From positions 17,623,456-17,687,455 of the forward strand of contig NC_092182.1 in assembly GCF_043641665.1 (NCBI RefSeq): a stretch of DNA of 64,000 nt. The letters run 5' to 3'. The notes beneath the pieces are model-generated. The model was not told the DNA's origin. It saw only the letters and a program-made list of their open reading frames with translations, and made no database searches. Numbering within the stretch: the first letter of the stretch is position 1; each line of letters begins with the position of its first letter. Origin of the DNA: Enoplosus armatus (lineage: Eukaryota > Chordata > Actinopteri > Centrarchiformes > Enoplosidae). A program made the position numbers and the translations under genes. Positions 33,323-47,444 of the stretch are shown here, one piece after another.

Positions 33323-36300
33323 AACACTTTCAGTTCTCCCACGACCAACACTAATTCAGTTACAGAATATGAGGATCTTACATGCCGTCTAACCTGATCT
33401 TTGATATTAAATATTCTCTGAGATTCTGATTGTAACCGATTTCCATATGAGGAAAAACAAAATCACTACACATCCGTGATTGTTTATGTTTATTAAACAT
33501 TTTGCTATATTGCTTCCCTGATATCATGTCTTCCCGTTTCATAACACAGAAAAATTCAATTACTTTTGTGTCTTCATTTGGTGTCATGATCAGTTTGTTG
33601 TAATTACCTTTTTTTTCTCTCAGGGTAGAAAGGTTTAAAGGTCTCTAAAGTATGATCTAATGTCAGGAGGATGTTATCATTTAACATCATTGAGCCCCAG
33701 TATATACAGTATAATGTTGATTTTGCTGAATGAGCATGAATTCCCACCTATAATAAGCCTACAGGGGACAAACAGCGCAGCTCTGTTACTTAATTGTTTC
33801 CCTTTGAGAGAACAGAAGACATTGCATGCTGCTGGGCTCTCTGTGACTTTGTTTTCATCAATCTTTCCCTCTCTTTCACTCACACATAGTTATTTGTTTC
33901 ACACTGTGCACTTGTCATGTGTCTCAAGTGCATTTACTCAAGTACTGTACTAAAGGACACGTTTAAAGTACTCCATCAAGTGCTGTTTTACACTTGTTCT
34001 CGCAAAAGTGAAATATTGTACCGTTAACTGACGACTGAGTTACTGTGGGATGGACAGTCAAAGCTAGAAACGTCCTGATCGCGTACGATACGTCCCTCTA
34101 GTGTTGTGGCGGTTCGATCAATGGGAGAAATTTGACGCTGAACTAAAAGTAATCAAAACCAATGCCATGGGTATCTATGTTGGGATTACTACAGTATTAA
34201 CCCCTTCAACCGCGTCAACCGTAAATCCAGCTTAACACTAACTCTTGGGTTGCCAGGTTGTATAAAAATCCATTTGGCTGGTGTTTGCTACGTAAAGAGC
34301 CATTTTGCGTAATTAATATTTTACTGTTGATTCAAGTTTATTTTGCTGATAATGCTTCTTTTACTTTATGAATGCAGGACTTTTACATTGTGGTATTACT
34401 TCTTCCAACACTGCTGTTATCTCAAACCAATTATCTTTCTAACCTCCTCTCTGCTTTACTTTCACCCGCCCACTTTCTCCTGCTCTGTTTGTCTTTCAGT
34501 CCGACTCAGTCTCTTTGCACCTCTCTCTCAGTTTTACCCCTGAACTCCCTCTGTTACTCTCTTGCTCTCTGTTTTGCGCTGCTCCCCACCCACTTTCATT
34601 TCCTTTTCATCTGTAAGAGGAAATCTCGTCTTTGAGCAGCACAGAGTCAATCCCACAGGGACTCACTTCACCTGAACACATGAAAGAGGCTGCTTATTAT
34701 GTCTCTGGATTACGGCGGCTTTATAGGCAGGCACATCCAAACAGAATGGAAGATCCATCACATACATAAGTGCAAATGAATATGAGAAGTAGGAAAAAAA
34801 ACACTAGGATATTGAAAACTTGTGATAGTGGTTATGTTGGTTGTGTTCTTAGTTTGGCTTTAAATTACGAGTTGAAGTTTTACAAGCCCAAAAACCAGTG
34901 CTGGCATTTTTGTAAGACATTGTTTAGCATAAAGTCCTTTTGATGTACCGTCTAATGATTGTCTTTTTTTGTGCGATTAATCAAATCAGCTCTGTAAAAG
35001 CCTAATACCCTTTATCATAAGTTTTCCATGCATTTATGACTTGTTCCTCTTCCTCTGTAGTCAAGTACATAAACCTGTTACAGTAACAAACATGAGTGTA
35101 CACAGATTTCCAACGTAAAAAATCTGTAATCAATATTTTTCTATGAACAATGGTGTGAAAGGAGTTGCTTGCACTTCCTCTCAGCTCTACAGAGCATTTT
35201 AACATCTTTCTTTCAGCACATTGTTTTGGTTTTCCGGCCCGCAACTTTACTGTTTTGGTTCACTCTTGCTGCTCTCATCAGTGTCTCAGGCAACTGTTTT
35301 CAGAGAGAAAAAGCTCGGATAAAGCCACTGTACACTACCTGCCCAGCAGACAGTCACATTTAGCTCAAGAGTTGGTGGAGACAAATAACTGAGCTTAAAG
35401 GAGAGCGGATATTGGACTTACATTCGCAAGGTAAACAGAAACATGACAAGGCCACTAGAGCATTCATAACAGAGATCCTAATATTTCCGTATTTAAAAGA
35501 CACATTTGGATGCAGCATTCACTTAGGCCTTTGTTTCATACAATTCAAATAGCTCTGATATTGTGCCAAACGACAGCGATTTCCCCAGTAATCTCCCTCC
35601 ACAGCTAGCTAGCTACATTCTACATCTATAAAAAATAGTGAAAGAAAAATGGCGGCAGAAATGGCGACAAGCGCGGATTAAATAAACGCAGGTGTACAGG
35701 TTGCTGTAAGGTGATAAATAACTCACTTACTAGCCTTCATGATAATTCATACTCTTATTGACTCCTCAAAGATCCTAAAAACAGCAACAGTTTGAGGAAC
35801 AGAGCACTTGGTTTACATGCAGAAGACTTCTTGTCACAGCAGGTCAGAAGAATCACCAAAATGCGAGTAAACGGACAAATACAGGAAATGTAAAAGTAGA
35901 ATACGTCTTTTCAAATTGCACAACCCTCTGAAATAGCAGAAGTGACAATAACATGCCCTTCCTTAAACAGCTTCTGCAGTAGTGCTCTTGAGCAACGTGG
36001 TGAATCACTGATTGCTCAAGTTTATCTGCTCAGCAGGAGGAACCTGCAGCAGTTGTGGTGTGTATTTGTGTAAGTCCTCCCTCACCAGATGCTACACATT
36101 TGATGAATGTCTTCCTGCCTGGTTACAATGAAAAATGACTACCGCTGTAGTGCCCTCCTTTTTGTTAGTGTGCGGTGCAGACGGATGCACAACAAAACAC
36201 TGACTGTCCTCCATCAGGGAGAATCACTGGTCCATCACACTTGTAAAGTCTCTCCTCTTCCTCTTCAAGCTCTCACTGACAGTCATTCACTGAGTGATTC

Positions 36301-36777
36301 TCTCGCTCTCTCTGTGTGCATATGTGTGTGCGGGCTTGTGTTTTGTACATCATGTCCTAAATGCTCAAAGGCAGATTTTGTGTTTCTGTTCTTCTGACCT
36401 GCAGCGTGGGCAATAATCCAATGCATATTATCTCTCTCCTGCGCTGTCTATCTATCCACATTTCTATGAACGCTGTCCCTGACTCCTCGTTTCTTTTGCT
36501 GCACTGACTTCATTCATTGCTGTCGAAGGACGGGGATCAGTATTCGAGAATGAAAGGCATAATGAGCGAATGAGAGAGCAGAGGAGGGAGGCAGAGTGTG
36601 TGTATTGGTGCTGGGAAAAGATAAGTGGGCGGTCTTTGCTAAGATCGAGCTTTCCTATTGGGAGGGGATGAATGAAAGGACGCTGATTTGAATGAAAGCT
36701 TTCAGGATATGAAGCACAACTGGGGTGACAGGAGGGAGGGAAGAGAGATGGAGGGAGGAGGCAGAAGTATGAGTCAT

Positions 36778-36780
<3 letters not shown>

Positions 36781-36845
<65 letters not shown>

Positions 36846-36895
36846 ACTATCTGTCTGTCTGTCTGTCTGTCTGTCTGTCAGCTTGTCTGTCTGTC
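36781..36895 (+). repeat. Compound (ATCT)16 / (GTCT)n microsatellite
   Basis: Sixteen perfect ATCT units (36,781-36,844) followed after a short interruption by GTCT units to about 36,895. A compound tetranucleotide repeat that is likely to be length-polymorphic. Confidence 0.95.
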
Positions 36896-38354
36896 GATTC
36901 ATTCTTCTCTCCTCCCTCCATCCTCAGCATCACTGTGGCTCAGCTGGTACACACACACACACATCATGTTACAGACCGGAAAAACAAATGCCTTGAAAAT
37001 CAAAATTAGAGTTAGAGAGACAAATCGTTGCAACAAAGTTATTTTATTTTATTAGAAAACAACCACTGCCGTAACGATTCTAGAAATAATGAAGTCACAA
37101 ATCCAAGTCTTTCCAATACAGGCTGTAACCCACAGAAAAGCACACGCTTGCTGCGTCTAGAAACGACGGTATGAGAGTGAAACCAAATAGTAATAGAGCT
37201 GTGGGGAACTGCAGAGTTGGATCACTACAAGCTGCCACTTCAATTGATCCATTGTTGATATAATCTGCACTGCCAGTAATAACATACTGGTGGGGAAATA
37301 CTGAATCCTTTATTAATTGTTCTTATATTTTTACATATTGGCCAAAAAGTAATCACATTAAAATATATAGAGTAAAAATACTTGAATCACTCTGTAAAAT
37401 ACTGTCCATGTGTTATAATAATAGTCCATCTTATCAAGTCCTGTTTAAACATCTTCCGTTTGACATAATCAAGTCTTGTGAGAGAACTAGGACTTTTTTC
37501 GATACCACTGCCGATACAATCAATCATTTCTGGAACAAATAGGAAATACTGTTCTTGATATCTTACTTTGAGAAATGTAAACATATTTTTTCTACAACAG
37601 AAGAAGCCAAAGCTTTCAAATGCTAAATGTTGTCTCAACACAAGCGACCGTACAAGAACTTTGTCTGAATATAATAGTCTAAAATTGGTCACTTCTTTAT
37701 TGAAATAAAAAAAAAGCCCTGATTTTCAACACGCAGCCACTCTGACCGCTGTAACAATATTTTACACTTTGCTGTGAGGCTTCTTTTGTGCCAAAAATAT
37801 GTTCATATTTACGTTTGTACGACAGAATAGTTGATAATGTATCAATCTTGAATTTCACATTTGTTTACGTGTTTACTTGCTGTTGTTGTTTGACCTTGTC
37901 CATCATATTTGACTTTGAGCATCCATTTGCTTCCGGCATATGGAAACAACAACAGACGTCAGTCCACATTAAACAGTCCGACACCAGACAGATGTAAAGG
38001 CCACTTAATACAGAGGAGATGTTCAAAGTCACCACCAGCAAAGAGATGTGGAAATAAAGATGAAAAACAACTATACTATATGTCATATACTCCAAACCAG
38101 CACATTTTTGGCATAAACATAACCTTAACTGGATTTGTTCATACTTCACCAGCAGATCCTAATTTGTTATTCAATGTAGTAATAGTTTTATAATTTGCTT
38201 GGATGTGGTGTATGTTAATTTTCTTGCACAATAATGCTGACGCACACAACATAAAATAGAAATAACTGGTGAAATAAAAGCTAAAAATATTAATATCCTT
38301 ACATAACAAAACATGGATAACCATTGAATACAAAGCTTAAAGACTTTAGACCCT

Positions 38355-38930
38355 GTGCAGCAAAGATCTCATTTGTCAGACATCAAAAATTTCTTTTTCT
38401 TCTCTGAAAATGATCTCAACGTGACATCCAACACATCCAGTATTCTTAGAAATATACCCAAGATATGGCTTCTTCCCCACTTAAATGACCTAGAAAAACC
38501 GAGACATACTGTTATTTCTTCCAGTATTAATTACTGTAATGTACGCGTCCCTGGCTTCCCCGCTCCGCTCTCAATCAAACTAATTTAAAACTCAGCAGCC
38601 AGAAAATGAATGTGAGCCAGTAAATATGATTACATTATCTCGCTCTCTGTTCATTGGCTCATTGTGAATGCACATATTGATTATAAAGTTCTGTTTCTAA
38701 CGACCAAAGCATGACACTCCCTCACCACAGAACAATATCTCACTGATTCACTCACAGCTCTGTTCACAGGATACATGTTCATTGTTAGTTTTGAAAGAGA
38801 CACCTCGGGGGCAGAGCCTCTTCTACTGTAGCTCCTTGACAGTATCAGTGTATCAGACGCCGTCTCATTATTGGAGACTCGGTCGAGACTCAACACCATT
38901 TTATTTTCTGCAGCCTAAAGGTTACCTGAG
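38355..38930 (+). mobile_element. Degenerate LINE reverse-transcriptase C-terminal fragment
   Basis: Translated pieces such as LLPHLNDLEKPRHTVISSSI and NYCNV, then in other frames HW.IVNAHIDYKVLFLTTKA, match in order the C-terminal region of teleost LINE ORF2 proteins (DYCN.L block and HWLPV..RI.FK block). Stops and frame changes make it a dead fossil. Confidence 0.6.
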
Positions 38931-39027
38931 CTCTCTCCCTACCAGCAATACTTTCTCTTTCTTCTTGTTCGTTGCTGAAAGTACTTCAGTTACTTTCTTC
39001 TACTTTTAACTGTCAGGCGTACTGTAT

Positions 39028-39033
39028 TCACAC

Positions 39034-39099
<66 letters not shown>

Positions 39100-39110
39100 A
39101 CACACACATG
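39028..39110 (+). repeat. (CA)n microsatellite, slightly interrupted
   Basis: About 80 nt of CA with CG and TA interruptions. Confidence 0.95.
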
Positions 39111-39640
39111 CAAGAGATGAGCTAAAACTTTATTGATTCGCATGTTACATCAGCACAAGAGAAAGATGTGGGAAACATATTAAGAACTATATTAATGAAA
39201 GAAATAAATAAGAAATTTAAAAGCTAAATACAATATATACACTACAGTACCTAAGACTACATCAATGAATTGTGAAAATATTTGTGTGAATATACATGTG
39301 CAAAAATAATGAGTCCAGTTGTACAATTCTGAAATCCTTATTGAGATTGTACTGTGACTTATTTAAGCTTCACTGATGTAGAAACAGGTATATAAGTATG
39401 TATATAGCGTCAAGAAGAGGAGGGGTCGCTCCTCCAGGACTGACAGACATGCAACATATGTTGTTTTTACAAAATGACAAAATTACAGATTGATTGTAAA
39501 CACATATGAAGAACATGATCCGGGAGGATGCTAAAGAGACCTGAGCCACACGACCTCCTCTCCGCAAAGGAGACCTGGAAGAGGACAGAACACATAAACA
39601 CAGAGGCTAGTCGGGCACCTACGTCCCCTAAAGGAAGTGA

Positions 39641-39653
39641 CCCCCCCCCCCCC
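39641..39653 (+). repeat. Poly-C run (13 C)
   Basis: Thirteen C between aaggaagtga and gaggaca. Confidence 0.9.
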
Positions 39654-39867
39654 GAGGACAGTCTCTTTATCACTGCTGACACAGATTAATGTAAAGCGAG
39701 TCACTGTTTAAATAATTGACCAAAGAACTGAAGCAAACAAACTGTATTAATCATATTCTGGTGACTCACTTGTATCACTGCCACACTCGCTCACATTCAC
39801 ACAGTGCACACACACTTTTATTGCACATACGGTACAACACACATATATGTGTTTTCACAACACACCT

Positions 39868-39868
<1 letters not shown>

Positions 39869-39904
<36 letters not shown>
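39869..39904 (+). repeat. (CA)n microsatellite
   Basis: About 17 CA units, bordered by further CACACG variants. Confidence 0.9.
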
Positions 39905-39910
<6 letters not shown>

Positions 39911-41884
39911 CTCGCACACAGTGCAGCTCAGCATTGGATATTTTTGAACACAGAGTTGTTGGGTAGCCTGTTATACAATATGTGTCTCAGGGACAGCCAG
40001 TCTTACTCTGACCTGTTTTCTGTCTCAGTGGGAAGGTGGGAAGAGACCGGCCTCACAAACAGGCACGACTCACTATTGTCCTTCCACATAGAGAGAAAGA
40101 GAGAGAGAGAGACGAAGATCGAAAGTTATCATCTCTGCCACTGGGTATTTCTACTGAATTATACTGACAAGATACTAGAACAAACATAAAAAGAGCCACT
40201 GCAGAAAGAAAACACTGAGGGGGCGTTGTGGCGTGGGGTGCATTTGATTTGAAAATGTAATTTGATGCTCTAGAAAAGAAGGTTTTGAATTAAATGACAT
40301 GTCGAGTTGATGTGACGATGCTGACATCCTGTGATGAGTCCTTTAACCTCATCGCAGTGTCAGTATTTCAACATTTAGTTTGCCGATTTTAATTACTGTT
40401 TGTAGAATTGCTTTCACAGTGACACCCCTCCGAACTATCACTACCCCATTGGTCTATTGTACATTGTGTTTCTGTTTATCTACATATGTATACTGCGTCT
40501 TTATATCTAATCTAATCAATTCATTCACTATATTACATAAAGTAAACACTCCCTACTCCCCCCGACTTGAGTATTACATTGAGATTTATGACACTTATGA
40601 ATCATCATAATTTAGCTGCAGGTTTTGTTTTGAATGACTGTAATATTCTATGAAAGGCGAAGCATTGTACTGTGGGATTTTAGCAAGCGTACATGCTATG
40701 GACATTTGTTCCACCGCGGGACGTTTTGAGGGCACTATATAGAGCATAAAAGGAGAAATCAGGCACTCAAATAAAATGGCAGAAAGAGAATGTAGGGTGC
40801 TAGGTAGTAAGTAGGGAAGTGATATCTGACACAGCTTTCCTGTTGTCCTGGTCCCAGTACAGTCATCAGTGAGTTTTCCTCCCCGGGAGATCACCTGCCC
40901 ACTCGCCTGCCTGATTATATTTTCTATTTTGTGATACTGCTGTAACGTCTCAGCCATTCTTGCCCGAACTTGTAACCTGTTTGTGACTACTTTTCCTGTC
41001 CTGACAGCTGTAAGCCTGTTTGTCATCTTCAGATTTAAGTAAAAAAAAATGCAGGTGATAGGCTTCATCAGCATTGTTGTGCAATGGCTTGAATGTAACA
41101 GACATTCATTTACATGTAAAAGTTCTGCTGTGACATGTGTGTCATTATAACTTTAATACTTTCTATCAAGTACAATACATATTTGACCTAAATATATGGT
41201 CTAAAGGGATAAATATAATGTAAAAACTTGCTGTGCTGATTCTGTCAATCACCTGTCAAACCTTTTATGTAACTGATACATTTTGTCACCTGTGCTGTGG
41301 GCGACGATGTGGGAGAGTTAATTTCAAACATGGCCTCCTGACACTTCACAGCGGCTAAATATGTACATACATAACGTAGCGATAAGGGAGTCATATTTTC
41401 ATGCTGTAAATGATGTGTGAATATAACCATTTGACGGCAGAGGTGGTTTGCTTACGTACAGAGGCACAAAGTGACACTGACAAACAAAAAGAAACATACA
41501 CGAGCCATAATTTAACACCAATTCACACCCTGGCCCACTTGCCCAACTCTGCCAGATAATGAAACTATTAAACCCTCAGAGACCCCAAGTCTCAATAACA
41601 CTTTCTACTGTTGCTAATCTTTGCTGCTGCAGCTTCACACTTTTTAGATTTGATATAACATGCAAAATATTGCCAATACATTGTTATTTCATAAAAACTA
41701 CAGTGGAATAGAGCCACTTTTTCTATTAATTACTAAGTTGGATTTTCTGAAGAAAATGTGTGTGCGCGCACAGGTTGATGTGGTTCAAAGGTCATCAAGA
41801 GATGATAAAATGTGTATTTGTAGTCTGTTGAAACTGTTTAATTGTTTTTTTATCCATGTTATCGGCTCTGCTCTATGGAGTCAG

Positions 41885-41975
41885 CGTTGCTCTGTTGTTC
41901 AGTCGGTCCAACACTTTAGTTCAAACTCAAATATCTCTAAAACCATTGGATGGACATTCATGGTTTTCGGGTTAA
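41885..41975 (-). repeat. Fragment of the dispersed repeat at 50,590-51,155
   Basis: Has ctgttgttcagtcggtccaa and aatatctctaaaaccattgg, the reverse complement of the end of the family. Confidence 0.55.
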
Positions 41976-43734
41976 ATTAGAAAATGTAAAAAGTGACAGA
42001 AATAGTTGTGAAACGACTGAAAAAGGAGAACTTGAGAGAGAAGTTCAAACCCTGGCTATTTTCTCACCTCCGCAGAGCCATGATGGGAAGTGGTGGGATT
42101 GTCTGTTTCAGAAAGTTACGTAAATTGACGGACACAGACATAATCCCATAATCCAATGTCGAATAGTCGTTTCAACTGTCCAACAAGCAGGTCTGATGAA
42201 GCATTCATATTCCAGTGGAGTAAGGACACTTTTTGTGTTACTTACGTAAGATTTTCTGAGGAAAACGTGTGTGTGCTTACATTACAGGATGTATAATAGA
42301 TGTGTATTTGAAGTTACACTCTGCTGAAGGAAGAGCAGCATGTAGTCCACAAATGTCTTCGAGTAAAGATGAAGATAAAGATCTTTTCGACCTCTAACGT
42401 GTTTCTTGATCATAATGTGACTTTGTCTCTTCATCCTCTATGAAGCTAGATAGCCGAAAATAAATTGAATGAACCATGGTTTTTTTTTTGCTCTGAGATG
42501 AGTTCATCTTTAATCTCACTGCCAATTACTGTAAATGCTGTATGTTCTCTGTGGACACCGTGTCTTTTTCTTTTCATTTCTGGGTTAAAAAACAGAATTA
42601 TGAAAGCACTGTCATGTGAAGCTGTTTGCCTGGGTATGTTTTTGACCTTCAGTGTTCTTTGTTGAAGCCCTGTGAAGAGATACAGTATAGAATATTTAAA
42701 AAAAAATACACAGTGCCTCTAACAAGGACAGGCTCCTCAGAGAGTTGAGTCATGTATATTGATGGGTTTGTTCTGATTATTATCCTGCTTCTTTTCTTCA
42801 GGCTTGGACTCACTCAGTCATCTGCTCTGTTCTTGTGGTTTTCAATCCCTTTCTCTGAGGGCCTACGTACTGGGCCATTTTCTAATTAACCACTTTGTAG
42901 ACTGAGCACAATTACCTTGGCTTTTAGGCCACCAACAAATATTACTTTATCCAGGTTGTTTCACATCACCAGTGAAATCAGTGTTGTACCAAAACATTAT
43001 TTATGTCAGGAAAATAAACATCAGTGTTTAACTGGGAGAAAAAATAACAATCGGGCAAAGTGTACTAAAATATAAATAGATGTCATTGTTTTGTTTGCAT
43101 CAAGAGGCATGTTGTTTTGAACCTGAATTTATGTTGGTGTAGATACTGTAGCAACTTTTATTTTATTTTTATTCATATCACTTGATCCTTATGAGCAAAA
43201 TTAGCCATGTTCATGTTATGGCGATCCAAGCAACATATGAACATTAAAGTTTGTGTCCCATGTTTACGTTCTTCATATTAAGAGTTTACTCAATAGTTGC
43301 CTATACTTTTCACTGGTTATGATGCTTTTGCAAAATGTTTATATAGGTGTTGGGCCTTGACTTGAGTAAAACCTTAAATTGTTATTTATTGGTCGTAAGA
43401 CTTGTGTAGGACCATAATTGCTGTCAGTTTCACCAAAAACCTCAGAGATTACACTGATACGTTGTACTACTGCTCTGTAACAAACAAGCTATCAGATTCC
43501 ACACCTTCAGAATTTGAATAAAATGCATTTTGAGACAAACCTAAATTCTGAATATGTATAATCCATCATAAATCCGGAAACCAAATCATTCTCATTAAAT
43601 ATTTCTTCATTTTCAAAAAGCCCTTGTTACGTATATACATAAATACATAAATACCTGAAGCTAATAAGAGACTTATTACATTTCCTACATTTTCAAAGTT
43701 TTTATCAAATGTTTTGAAACCTGCATTTCCATCA

Positions 43735-43900
43735 CCAGTTCTGCAGCTGACAGAAATGCATCCATGTGTATCCGCTCATCTCTGTCTTTATAGCACATGC
43801 TGGTAGAACATGTGATTCAAACAACATGGCGACCATCTCATCAAAATATTTCTCTGGAGCGCCACTAGTAGTGAAACACTCCATGGAGTGCCTTTAAAAG
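43735..43900. repeat. Probable teleost interspersed repeat
   Basis: Contains acagaaatgcatccatgtgt, then tggagcgccactagtagtga and aacactccatggagtgcctt, phrases I associate with a dispersed fish repeat. Ends not defined. Confidence 0.35.
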
Positions 43901-44472
43901 AAGAAGTTTTATTCACCCCGAGTCCTTCTGGCTGATTCCCTCTCCTCTCCTTTCTCCTCTTTTCGCTCTCTTCTTATTCATAGCAGGAATTAATGTGCTG
44001 TCAAGGTGTGTGTATAATTATAGTGGAAGGTCTTCGGTGGTTGGCCAGCACATGTCGATACACACACACACACACACGATGCAGAGGGAGAGCGGTGCTT
44101 ACAGCTGGATCCCTGCTGCTGTCTGTGTGATGAGGAAAAAGTAGGTCTCTCATCTTGTTAATCACACATATGCCGTTCGCTGCTAGATGAAGGTGTTGAT
44201 TAAACACGTTGGGAAGAGAAAAAGAGAGCTGCGGCTCTGCCTGAGGATGTGTATGGTGAGGGGGCTTTTCAGGTCAGCCCAAAACCTTTGTGCAAACTGC
44301 TGATCAGATGTTTTACTACAGATTTCTTTCTTGTGGTGTAAAAAAGCATTTTCACTCATAGGGTGTTTAAAACATGTCTTTGGACAGGTCCATCTTTTTA
44401 TAGGATTTCACTGATTTGGTTTGCTAAAACAAAATACATGAAAATATGGTAATTTATGCCGGGATAACATCA

Positions 44473-44474
<2 letters not shown>

Positions 44475-44525
<51 letters not shown>
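44475..44525 (+). repeat. (TG)n microsatellite
   Basis: About 25 uninterrupted TG units. Confidence 0.95.
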
Positions 44526-44528
<3 letters not shown>

Positions 44529-45064
44529 TAATGTCTATAAGGCATTCAGAATAATTGAAAAACTAGCACAACAGCAGCATACATCTTCTTCAATCTTTCT
44601 TCATATAAACAATGTTTTCCTGGAAACCTGCACCTTTAGTATGCCAGTTAAGAAATAATTACAGTTTATTACTTAGTCTTACTTTCATAGCTTTGGCCAT
44701 AATGTTTTCTGTTTATGAAAATATATTCTCCAAAGTAAGATCTGGGAGCACAGCAATTTAATTTCAACAAGGTCTGATGGGGCAAGGTAGCAGTCAGAAG
44801 ATCAGATAAGATTATAAACAACTGGCAAAAGTATAGCCAGATAATCACACAGTAAATTATTTTACTTAGATGTAAAATCATAATTGAGCACACCCAAAAT
44901 GTTAATGATAATCCCAAAAATTTGATGGCCAAAACTCTGAAATGATGAAATAAATTATTTAATAACTTCCTGCTGGGTGCATTAGGCACCAGATGTACAG
45001 TATGTACTCTAATGTGGGCGGGAGCAGGCAGTCCAGTCAGTATCACCTTTAAATATGAAGTATA

Positions 45065-45105
45065 ATATATACATATATATATATATATGCTGTATATATA
45101 TATGT
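45065..45105 (+). repeat. (TA)-rich repeat
   Basis: Two TA runs separated by gctg: tatatatatatatat and tatatatatat. Easily melted, potential cruciform. Confidence 0.85.
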
Positions 45106-46704
45106 GGAGATATGTTACTACTGGGCTTTACTGTGCATGGCCTTCCAATAAACCATGCACTAAATGCACCATATGCACTACATAAAGCTAAGTTCCAGTT
45201 TTCCAGTTGCACTCTATGTACACTAGTAATATGCAGTTAAATAAGTTTCATTTAAACATCAACAACCAAAAAATTGCCATCACTTATCCTAATCTGATCT
45301 GTAAACAGTAACACTATCAGCGCTTCTCGGAAATCGGACATGCCAGCATCTGGTTTGTATCTGCTGCTATGGGAAACAGCACAAACTATCAGAGAAACAA
45401 GGACTCCATCCATAACATTTTTATCCAATTTTAGGTCCCACAGCTTAAAGTTGAATCCATAAGGGCTGCATGTGTCTTGTTTTCTTGCAGGGTGAGGTAG
45501 ACAGATTTCCAATAGAAAACACTAGTGCGGGTGGGAGTGGGTGGGATGATGCATCTGCAGGAGTTTGAGCTGAAATGATCGGAAATCCTGTAGGAGTGTG
45601 TGAAAAAAAAAAACCACTCTGTGGTCCCAGTTGAGGATTTTTTTTCACTTGATTAAGGATTGCAGTAACCCTTAACACAACTAATCACATCTCACTTTAA
45701 TAGCCAAAGAGAATTTGTAACGACGCTAATGAACACAAGCTGCCTCTCCCACCATATTGTTTTCTCACGTGCAGGTGGAGAAGTTAAGAAATGTGTGATG
45801 TGATAATTTTTCCTCTGCACTGCTGCTGCCTCGCGTGTTCCTGAGCAGAGTCCATGTGACAGCAGATCCAAGCAAGCAGGCGGCAGAGAGCAACCGCATA
45901 GACAACAATGCGCAGGAGCACGCGGGCACAATTAGGCATGCACTCATGCACTCAGTTACTCTTCAGACACACTATATTGTCGGTGTGTGTGTGTGCAGAC
46001 AGAATCCTGTGCATGTACCAGAAAAAACAACATATTGAGAGAGTATACACAGACATGCATGCACACAAGCCTTCTCACTCCCTCTGTCTATCTCAGTCGT
46101 CTCTTTCATGAACTAAAGGCCGGTGATTTGTGAAACTGAGATGTGCAGCATGTGACTCCATTAATGAATGAATAGCTCTCAGCATACAGCGTGTGTGTGC
46201 TTGCATATCTGTGTGTATGTCTTGAGTATAGTGGAATTAATACTCCCTTTGATCCCCTCTTGCGGCTCACTCTGTACTATGGATGGTTATGGTGTGTGTG
46301 TGTGTGAGAGAGAGAGATAGAGCGCAGAAGAGAGGGGGCGTTCAAAGAGCAAATCCCTCTCATTCAGCAGCTAGCTACTGTTTGATATATCATTCCACCA
46401 AAAACGAGTCTTGGCGGAGGGGAGGGGGGAGCGAGGAGGACGACGGGGATCAAGGCAGACAAGTGGAGCTAACAGAGTTGACGCGAGGCGGTATGAGACA
46501 AATTTGGAAGATATGAGAGGGGCAGATAAAGGAAGGAGGAAAGAGAGAGTTGAGGGAGAGGGATGGAACAGGATATAGAGAAAGAGACAGAACAGGAGGA
46601 AAGAGGCCACTGCAAAGGATAATTAGAATCTAGGATCTTCCTCTCCATTGATTAACTATGAATGAAGCTCAGCAGAGCAGTTCAGCAAGGCAAATACAGG
46701 GCAC

Positions 46705-46707
<3 letters not shown>

Positions 46708-46762
<55 letters not shown>
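46708..46762 (+). repeat. (GT)n microsatellite
   Basis: About 27 uninterrupted GT units. Confidence 0.95.
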
Positions 46763-46764
<2 letters not shown>

Positions 46765-47424
46765 TTGCTCTGGCCTCCATTGTGTACCCGAACACACAAA
46801 TTGTGGTCGAGCAGAATCGCTGGCCGTGTCCAAACATCCTGAGTGGAACACAGTGATCTGAGAAAAGTCACATGATCGGTTCTGCTCTGAGGAGAACACA
46901 CACTCCGGCAGTCAGTGACTCCAGCAGTAGCTGTGCTCATGTCAAGAAACCGAGGAGGGAAAAGGAAAAGAAGAAAAATGATTTCACGAATGAGAACAAG
47001 AGTTTGTGCTATTGCCTTTTGCTGTCTCCAGGCAGTAACAGGCAACAGCACAAACTCCAGATAGAAATGAATTACAAAGGTTTGTGCTGCCGTTTTTCAT
47101 TGCTTCTCACTTTACATGAATTACAGTAACATATTAGTATTATAGTTTTAGTCAGATAGTATTTTACTGTATATTAATCTACCTTATAAACCTACCTGAA
47201 GTGCATAATTTTCACAAAAAGATGATGATGGTGATCCAGATTAGGGACAAAATGAACAGACGATGCCTTCTAGTAACTGATTAAAACATTACTAAAGTTT
47301 GTACCACTAAATCAAATGTTTGAAACTAGCTAGAAGTTACTTTAAACACAAATGTTGTCAAGGGTTTTATGAAGACCTGGTGCATCCCAATCCAGGCTCC
47401 TACAATCACAAAGCTTCATTGTAG

Positions 47425-47444
47425 CCCCCCCCCCCCAAAAAAAA
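47425..47444 (+). repeat. C12-A8 homopolymer junction
   Basis: Twelve C directly followed by eight A. Confidence 0.9.

Noticed and set aside
32813..33397. 194-codon plus-strand frame
   Set aside because: The last part is a CA repeat, and the first 150 codons match no family I know, with no codon bias or splice context. A protein search of the non-repeat part would be decisive.
36781..36895. CRISPR-like regular repeat
   Set aside because: It is a simple ATCT/GTCT microsatellite with no spacers, in a vertebrate genome.
40595..41074. 159-codon minus-strand frame
   Set aside because: No recognisable domain; base composition resembles the surrounding noncoding DNA. It may be part of an unclassified repeat.
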